Below the pieces are notes generated by a model. It searched no databases, was not told where the DNA came from, and was given only the letters and a program-made list of their open reading frames with translations. From the NCBI GenBank assembly GCA_003024785.1, contig PUQB01000117.1, positions 320,079 through 384,078 on the forward strand: 64,000 nt of DNA. The letters are read 5' to 3'. Both the position numbers and the translations under genes were made by a program. Origin of the DNA: Selaginella tamariscina. Taxonomy: Eukaryota; Streptophyta; Lycopodiopsida; Selaginellales; Selaginellaceae. Below, in pieces: positions 57,666 to 64,000 of the stretch (within the stretch, counting starts at the first letter, position 1; each line of letters starts with the position of its first letter).

Positions 57666-59849
57666 AACTGGTTGATGGTGATTAGACATCGTCACACAGC
57701 CAGCCGACATGGACGCCAGCCAGCACGGATGAGCAATGGGATGAAGCACCGGATAAAGAAGGTACCTTAGGTACGAACTGATAGCGACCGATGTCAGGCG
57801 GCGGCGTAATTAGGCATAGATCCGATCGTCCGGACCAACTACCCAAGGTACGTAGGACAACACGCGTGAGGAAGGCACATAAATATGACAGGCAGGACTC
57901 TGTCACATGGTGGTAGACCAGTAGGAAGGTGCCACCTGTACCTAGGGTCTAGCGTTAAGTAACCCACTATATAGCAGGAAGGCGGGTAGTGGGTCGAGGT
58001 CTTTAGGAGTCAAGTCTGCGTCTTATATCTTGCTCCTTTGTCGGAGATAGTTTGTACTCGGACAGTTCTATTATATTCATATTCCTTCTATTCACCTTAC
58101 AAGCGGTTGTTCCCCGCTTGCCCTACTCCTGGGCTCAGCAACACTCTTTGCCAAGTCACTGTAGTAGAACTCCCCTACCTGTACACGGGCCCTCACGGAG
58201 TCCGGATAGAGGCCATCCAATACCTTCCACTACTCCTGAGGTAAGGCCCGGCTTGTCGGTCCGGACCCCAGAGTTGGACACTCTCAATAGCGTCCTGGCG
58301 ACCACTGTAGCTTCCTGAGAAGCACCACATTTGGCCTGTGGAGTCCCCAATGACCATTTGTGGCGATCAAGGAGGGATAATAGTACACACAGATGGAGTT
58401 CACTGTTAGCAAGTAGATGGCGGGCCGAAGAAGAGCCAGGATTAACTCATTCGAACAATAAAGATTGACGAGCAAAGCTGGCCAGGAGGATGCGACGGCC
58501 CAGCTGAGGGAGGTTGATGGAAGGCGGCGAGGCACCTCAGTTGCCGCAATCGGCCCCTGCCTCACCTACCCGAGGGAACAATGGAAATGCTGCATGGCCG
58601 AATCTCTAAGCAGCAGTAAACTCGGCACACTAGTGGCAGAGGCAGTCGCATGCTGCCGACGACGAAGAAGGATATGAAGAAACCGCAGCAGTCCAAACGA
58701 CAGTCCAGGCACGGCAGCATGCGCAGGTATGAAAACACCCGAACGGGCGACTTTGCCCGACAGTAACCTACGATGCAGAGTGGGATGGATGGCAAGACAA
58801 TAAAAGCCCTCCGCTCTCGACATAGGCACATGTCACGGCCATGAAGAGTCCCCACACCAAAAACAGAACCAGTGTTTGACGAGTACCCCCGAAGGAGGAA
58901 ACCTCACACAGGACAACCCTAGGAAAGGGCAAGCATGCGATGGAGGCAAGAATCTCGAGGGGGCAAAGCAACACGGATAGCGACGGGGGACGTGAGCTAG
59001 AAGTCCAGTGTGGCCATCACCACAATGGACGTAAGGTAGAAAACCTAGGGCCGTTGTCACCCACCAGGGTGACGCGGGGCCCCCGTGTCTGCCCGGAAAG
59101 AGGGAGGAAGAGCTCATCCGGAAGGCCCCCGTAGGGAGGGGCATCGATTGCCAACAAGGCAACCTCTACACCAAGAGTTCAGCCGATCGGACGATGCAGG
59201 TCAGGGTGGTTACCAAGATGAGAACTCAAGGCTTCAGAAGGCCGAGGTACACTTGGGACGACCACCTGCGTGAAGGTGACTTGACGTTGACGAGCTGACG
59301 GACTGGGAGAGCACCAGAAAGAGGGGCCCGCACAGTGGCCACTTTGGACAAGGGACGAGAGGAATTCGTCTAAGGGTAGAAGAGATTCGCCGAGCGACTA
59401 GTATCGCACCGGCCCGCGAGGGAAATCCGTTAGGGCACACGGTAAAGCCGCAACCATCACCAGACGGGGGATACCATCTTGGGGTGAGGAGGAATCGCCC
59501 CATCGATCATGACCGTCTAGACGTTGCAGGGAGATTTTGCGCACAGTCCTACAAAACTACTCACTAGAGGAGGGAATACCGTCTAACCAAGGTAAGCGTG
59601 TCACAGCTGTCAGGTTGGTCCCACAGCGGGGCCCTTGAGGGACAGTTGGGAGGAGCTCGTCCTTGTCACCCACCCTCAACGGGAGGCAAGGCCGCAAGGA
59701 AGGAGAAAGGTACCCGCAACATACCGGGACGTGGACTACACCACGTCTGAAGTGGAGGATCCGGATCGGAACACTTCTCAGGCACAACGGGCGCATGGAA
59801 CCGACCCGGTTACCTTATAGCCCGCGCGTTCAATCGGATGCAGGGAGCA

Positions 59850-60610
59850 CTGTAACAGTGCCCTTACCCGCGTTCCGTGGAGATGCAGACCAACACGTAC
59901 ACAAGTTCAAACAGGTGTGCAAACTTTCGGAGTGTAATTGACAATCACAAGAAGCTGAGTGCCTTCACATGCACTCTAGACAAGAAGGCACGCGCCTGTG
60001 GATGCGATTCCCGAGGCAAACGAAGGAGCCCGCTAGAAAACCGCACGAAGGGCATTTCTGAATACCTTCCAGGAGGAAAAGAGTAAAGAGGAGGTGATCA
60101 AGCTAACGGCTTGAACAGAAGCATGAGAGTCGGTCAACGAATACACAGTCTGCAAGTTGGGGTATATCGCCCAGCTAAGAGACGCCCTAGTTGACCTGAC
60201 CAAGAAAATGTGGTATCGAAAGGGACTGCGGTTGGAGATCTGCAAGTGGATCAGCTTAGATGATGACTGGACGTTTGACAAGTTACTTGGTACGCCAAGA
60301 AGACTGAGAAGCAGGAAGCTGAAAGACTCCAAGAGGGAAGGCGCAAGACAAATCGGATGCAGAAGAGGCGAACGACACCAATCGGATGAGGAAAACCTCT
60401 CTGATGCCAAAGCTGGCCAGAAGGGAAACGGTCGGGTACCAAGAGACACAGGCAACTGCAGGGGGAAACCCAACGAGGGCCACATGAAAGGAAGACTTAT
60501 CCACGACACTGGCTCAAATGGGATACACCGCACGTGGGGACAAGTATTGTCGGGTATGTAACATCCGCGGGTCTCACAACACGGACGATTGCTACCGGGC
60601 TGGTTGAACT
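59850..60610 (+). pseudogene. gag of element F with zinc knuckle
   Basis: Capsid-like pieces occur in successive frames: F-R-G-D-A-D-Q-H-V-H-K-F-K near 59870, then Y-I-A-Q-L-R-D-A-L-V near 60160. At 60541-60600 a knuckle reads Y-C-R-V-C-N-I-R-G-S-H-N-T-D-D-C-Y, similar to the H-G-H-x-T-E-D-C knuckle of plant gypsy gag. Spacing is C-x2-C-x5-H-x4-C, one longer than canonical. Confidence 0.65.
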
Positions 60611-61421
60611 CCTGAGCAAAAGGCTACCACAGGCAGCCGCACTGACGGTAAAATGAGGGATCGAAGGGGGGGGCAGATGGCCGAAGGAGTTACGGCCGTA
60701 GGACGGAGGGAGATAACCAACCCATAGGAGGTCCCATTCGGGAGACCGGAATCGTAGGTCCCGTTCCCATGAGCAGCCACTGTACCGACCCAAGTATGGT
60801 GACAGAGAGAGACGACCGGAACGCAAAGAGGTGTTGTGCACACTGTGCGGAGGCCCACACCCACTCTACGGTGTTCATAGGTATCATTAATCAAACCAAT
60901 GCTAGAGGTGCAAGCAGCCGGCGCCGCCAGGGCAATAACGGGTAGATCCTCTCTAACCAACTCCAACTGCCATACCGCAAGTGACAGTAACTGTGGTATT
61001 GCCAGAATAGGACGGCGGGACAAACATAGTACCATAGCTCCCTTAGCGAACAAACAAGGGAACCGCAAGGGCGGGAGAACCAGGGGAGCATGAAGGTGCG
61101 AAAAGAGGAGACATGAAACAAAACCCCCGGTATTAAAGTAGTGGGTAAAGAAGCAAACGCAAGGACTGACTGTCTCGGGACCCATGGAGGCCCAGCCAAG
61201 CCAAGAATCGCTAAGAAGGTAAGGAGATGGCAAAATCGTGCATTCAGAAGGGGGAAGGCCCAGACGGTGTCAGAATAAGAAACGCCGTGGTTCCCACCAC
61301 ATGATGGGGGAATCAGGCCGACCAGTAGCAAGGCCCCACCAAGAGGCACTGCAACCACAGTGGACTATGTAAACGACATACCAACCATTCCAGTTCGCAT
61401 GGTGGTCACACAATCAGCGAG

Positions 61422-61660
61422 GTGATTATAGATGGGGGGTCAGCAGTCAATGTTCATTCAGCAGAGCTCCACAGGAAGTTGCGTATGTTCAACCCCGGAG
61501 CCCACTCCCTTTCAGGTACGCATGGCAAATCAGGTCGAGGTGGCACCCAAGGGCATCTTAAGGGTAGTAAAGGTCGAGATCCAAACGGTCAAATTTTGGA
61601 ATCAACGTTGTGGTCCTGGATATGCACGCCAGGGGGATTCGACCTACTTCTCGGTCGACC
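61422..61660 (+). pseudogene. Retropepsin-like segment of element F
   Basis: I-I-D-G-G-S-A-V-N-V at about 61425-61455 resembles the V-D-G-G-S-S active site of plant gypsy proteases. It changes frame near 61510 (V-R-M-A-N-Q-V-E-V-A-P-K-G follows). A retropepsin second block is not clear. Confidence 0.5.
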
Positions 61661-63420
61661 CTAGCTCAGGGGTGCAAAGTACAGCACTACTGGGAGCACC
61701 AACATATACGATTCCACACCGGGCGATAAGGTCCGTACCACAGGCCAACCCAGGCCCCGGGTGTTGGAATATCAGAAGCCCAGCAGGCGCGGAGGATGGA
61801 ACGAGGGCACAACAACGACCCCCGCAGACCGACCCCGGGATTGGGTCGCACCAGGCAGGAGGCCTATCATAGAGGCAGCTCAACGTGAACAAACTAAGGA
61901 TTGCAGGGGGAGCAACCAAAGCCCGAAACTATCCAGCATCGGAACATTGATTCACCAACCACCAGGACGATTCCAGAGGGCCCATGTGGACATACCCAAG
62001 TCGGACCGTCGCTCCAATAGCAGAGCCGCCCCAAAGCCGGTATCGGTAGGGATCGGCACCTCTACAGTCCTGGCCCCAACGAAAAGTACCAAATACACGG
62101 CCGATTGGGATCAGCCCGGGAAAGTGGGGGGGGGGGGGGGGGGAGCTCCGGCTAGACCCTCCCTGGTAGAGTAGGACACAAACCCAAACGGGGGACATCG
62201 GGGCCAGCATAAGGAAGAAGCAGTAGGAAGGATCAATAGTAAGGCTGTGCAGTTAGAGCCAGGATGGGCCCCACAAGGCAGCATCAAAACCACCACAGTC
62301 AACTATAACGGACAAAGCACCAAGACGCGGCGATAGTAGCTGCGTTGGTCACCCAATTGGAGCACAAACTGAGAAATCCGAGGCAGAGCAATCGAACCAC
62401 GAGGTGATGCAATAGGGAAGATGGAGCGGTCAGAAGCAGGATCTCCAAATGCACGTGTGGCCAGCTCACAGGATCACATGGTCCACGAGGTTGGACCGCA
62501 TGCATGAGGCACGCACTACGAAGGCAATGATGGTCGGCGGCACCATCATTGCGTATCTAGGCGCAAGGATAGACGCGCCAGTCACCTCGGAGAATGCCAC
62601 AAGGATTGCCACGACACCTATACTCAGGAAAAAGGTGTACAATGCCACACTTTCACTACCATGACCACAGGGTGACGGAGAGGAATGGCCAGTGGTAATT
62701 AGAGATTAGCGTGTTCATCAAGGGTTAGGAACGATCAGCGGAGCTGGTGTTGCCCATGCACTCCAAGTTCAAGAATTAATCAGGCAACCTAACGTCCAAT
62801 GAGTCAGAAGGCAGTTGCGATTGGACGAATTTTTCGACCTTCCGTGGGGAGAAGTGGAGGACCAGGATTCATTGAGAAGGCCAGACAATTCCTCCAGTCA
62901 GCAAAACTAGTAGCTAGTCAAACCGGGCATAGGGAATACAATTCTGCACGGATGGGAGCGCGCAATCTTCCGCATTATGTTTGACGAATTTAGCAATAGT
63001 CTTTCGACTACCAGGGGATGGCCTAGCCCTAGGGGAATGCTCGGACACGGGGTTCAATGGCTCGCCACACAAGAACTCATGGACTAGGCATACAAGCAAA
63101 GGAGGAAGCAGCTGAGTTCATAACGCTAGTGGCCTCATGCTTACGGGAAGAACAGGGAGTCGGATCACTAGGCGACTGGCGAACGGTTTTTGTAAGGCAT
63201 GGAAGGAGTCGTGGTAAGATGGCTGACTGCCTTAAGCAGTACCTGGTTTCGGCTCTAACTAGTGAATTCACGGTGTTCGAACCAGCACTGAGCAAAGGCT
63301 CCCCACAACCGGCCATTTGCTTATGACCATAGGCTTGTTGGCCGAACGGTAGTGAGAGCACCACCACCACTCCAAATGAGAGAACAGCCAGAACCCTCAG
63401 AGTCAATAGAGGAATAAGAT
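61661..63420. other. GC-rich body of element F with no recognised RT
   Basis: Many short frames on both strands, typical of GC-rich non-coding or decayed DNA. An uninterrupted run of 18 G lies at 62126-62143. A frame at 63057-63326 contains V-F-V-R-H-G-R-S-R-G-K-M-A-D-C-L, which faintly recalls the end of an RNase H domain. I would not rely on it. Confidence 0.4.
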
Positions 63421-63600
63421 TCACGGAGGAACGGTGTCTACAAAGGAACAGGAGTCAATAGAGGAACAAACGACAACAGAGGAATAGACTCAATAGAGGA
63501 CAGGCGACGACAAAAGAAATAGGACTCAACAGAAGAACAGGACTCAACAGAAGAACAGGACTCAAACAGAAGACAGGCGTCAACAGAGGAACATGTGGAG
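63421..63600. repeat. Short tandem repeat, unit about 17 bp
   Basis: The unit 'aggactcaacagaagaac' and variants ('aggagtcaatagaggaac') recur about nine times with small changes, directly upstream of the last open frame. Confidence 0.8.
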
Positions 63601-63972
63601 GGTAGCACGTTTCTGAACCAGGAATCACCAGGGTATGGAACGCCAGAACCCATACACTTGATTCCCCTGGCCGTAGGATCCCCACTACTACCGGAATCCC
63701 GGCAGAAGCAATCGAGCAATCCACCAAACCCAGCCGGAGGAGAGAAGGACAAGCCCGAGGATGAGTGCAAGAGTAACTACCAACATTTCCAGGCCGACGA
63801 ACGATGGACCTCCACGGTCTATACTAAGCTCACGGAGGCCTTTGACCAGCTAGAAGAAGCCATGATGGTATATGACAACCTCGACCTCCCAGCGGTGGTG
63901 AAAGAACATGATGACATAGTGACGGAACTCGCGGAAGCAGCGGCGAGGAGCCGGAGGTTGCCAAAGGGCTAA
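63595..63972 (+). CDS. Unrecognised open frame, acidic/helical C-terminus
   Basis: 125 residues, with a P/G-rich first half and a helical, E/D-rich second half (E-A-F-D-Q-L-E-E-A-M-M-V-Y-D) that could be a coiled coil. It ends with TAA 28 bases before the window edge. It lies in element F, perhaps part of a second polyprotein frame. No domain is recognised. Confidence 0.3.
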   Translation: MEGSTFLNQESPGYGTPEPIHLIPLAVGSPLLPESRQKQSSNPPNPAGGEKDKPEDECKSNYQHFQADERWTSTVYTKLTEAFDQLEEAMMVYDNLDLPAVVKEHDDIVTELAEAAARSRRLPKG

Positions 63973-64000
63973 GGGAGCTACTGAGTGAAGGGGTCAACTG

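Larger units (their letters stand above)
57770..64000 (+). mobile_element. GC-rich gypsy-like element F, 5' part, running off the window
   Basis: GC content jumps at about 57680. A candidate LTR region (about 57770-58300) has a TATA box (CTATATA at 57967-57973) and could be followed by a primer-binding site near 58297 (TGGCGACCACTG). A long leader of about 1.5 kb leads to gag and a protease motif. RT and integrase are not seen before 64000. Exact LTR borders are uncertain because the 3' LTR is outside the window. All frames are fragmented. Confidence 0.6.

Noticed and set aside
57780-64000. GC-rich end of the window as bacterial contamination or a bacterial operon
   Set aside because: The frames are short and overlapping on both strands, there are no ribosome-binding sites or recognisable bacterial genes, and a gypsy-type zinc knuckle and protease motif are present.

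Overview
This is a eukaryotic, mostly AT-rich window with spliced genes (GT-AG introns full of (TA)n, (GT)n and (GA)n microsatellites) and many decayed LTR retrotransposons. The single-copy genes point to the green lineage: a secreted GH19 chitinase, an alanine-glyoxylate aminotransferase-2-type enzyme whose central part resembles plant versions, and a LON-substrate-binding-domain protein. A streptophyte alga or early-diverging land plant would fit, but this is inference. Two features are unusual for such a host: Crinkler-type REase-kinase genes and Tf1/sushi-type chromoviruses.

Layout. 1-2110: a broken Crinkler-like gene (+), repeated as an inverted, slightly diverged copy at 38370-40540. 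2897-3220: a GDSL-like fragment (-). 3511-5425: a GH19 chitinase gene (+) framed by inverted repeats of about 200 bp. 5982-11604: a 22-exon gene (+) joining an N-terminal FIST-like region, a micro-exon-encoded K/E-rich segment and a C-terminal LON domain. 12977-16140: a 10-exon AGT2-like aminotransferase (-). 16141-20678: AT-rich, no recognised gene. 20684-34029: three nested Ty3/gypsy chromoviruses. Element C (-, TSD TTTAG) contains in its 3' LTR element B (+, TSD GGCAT), which in turn holds a truncated element A (-). 40661-45464 and 46452-51377: two related Ty3/gypsy elements without a chromodomain (D and E, both -) with very short LTRs (about 160 and 206 bp). 53600-54580: an unrecognised, probably spliced gene remnant (-). 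57030-57665: a broken transposase-derived 'GHTHEDID' gene (-). From about 57770 to the window end: the 5' part of a GC-rich gypsy-like element F (+) with a candidate LTR, a gag with a zinc knuckle and a protease-like DGGS motif, all frame-broken.

The gag/protease/RT/RNase H/integrase parts of each element work together only in retrotransposition. The cellular genes show no operon-like logic and probably act independently (chitin hydrolysis, glyoxylate/amino-acid metabolism, protein quality control or sensing).

Caveat on breaks: many reading frames are interrupted by apparent single-base losses at conserved sites. In the aminotransferase at least six such losses occur in an otherwise well-conserved protein, and the two Crinkler copies miss a G at different runs. 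This looks more like uncorrected long-read errors than real inactivation, so 'pseudogene' labels are provisional.
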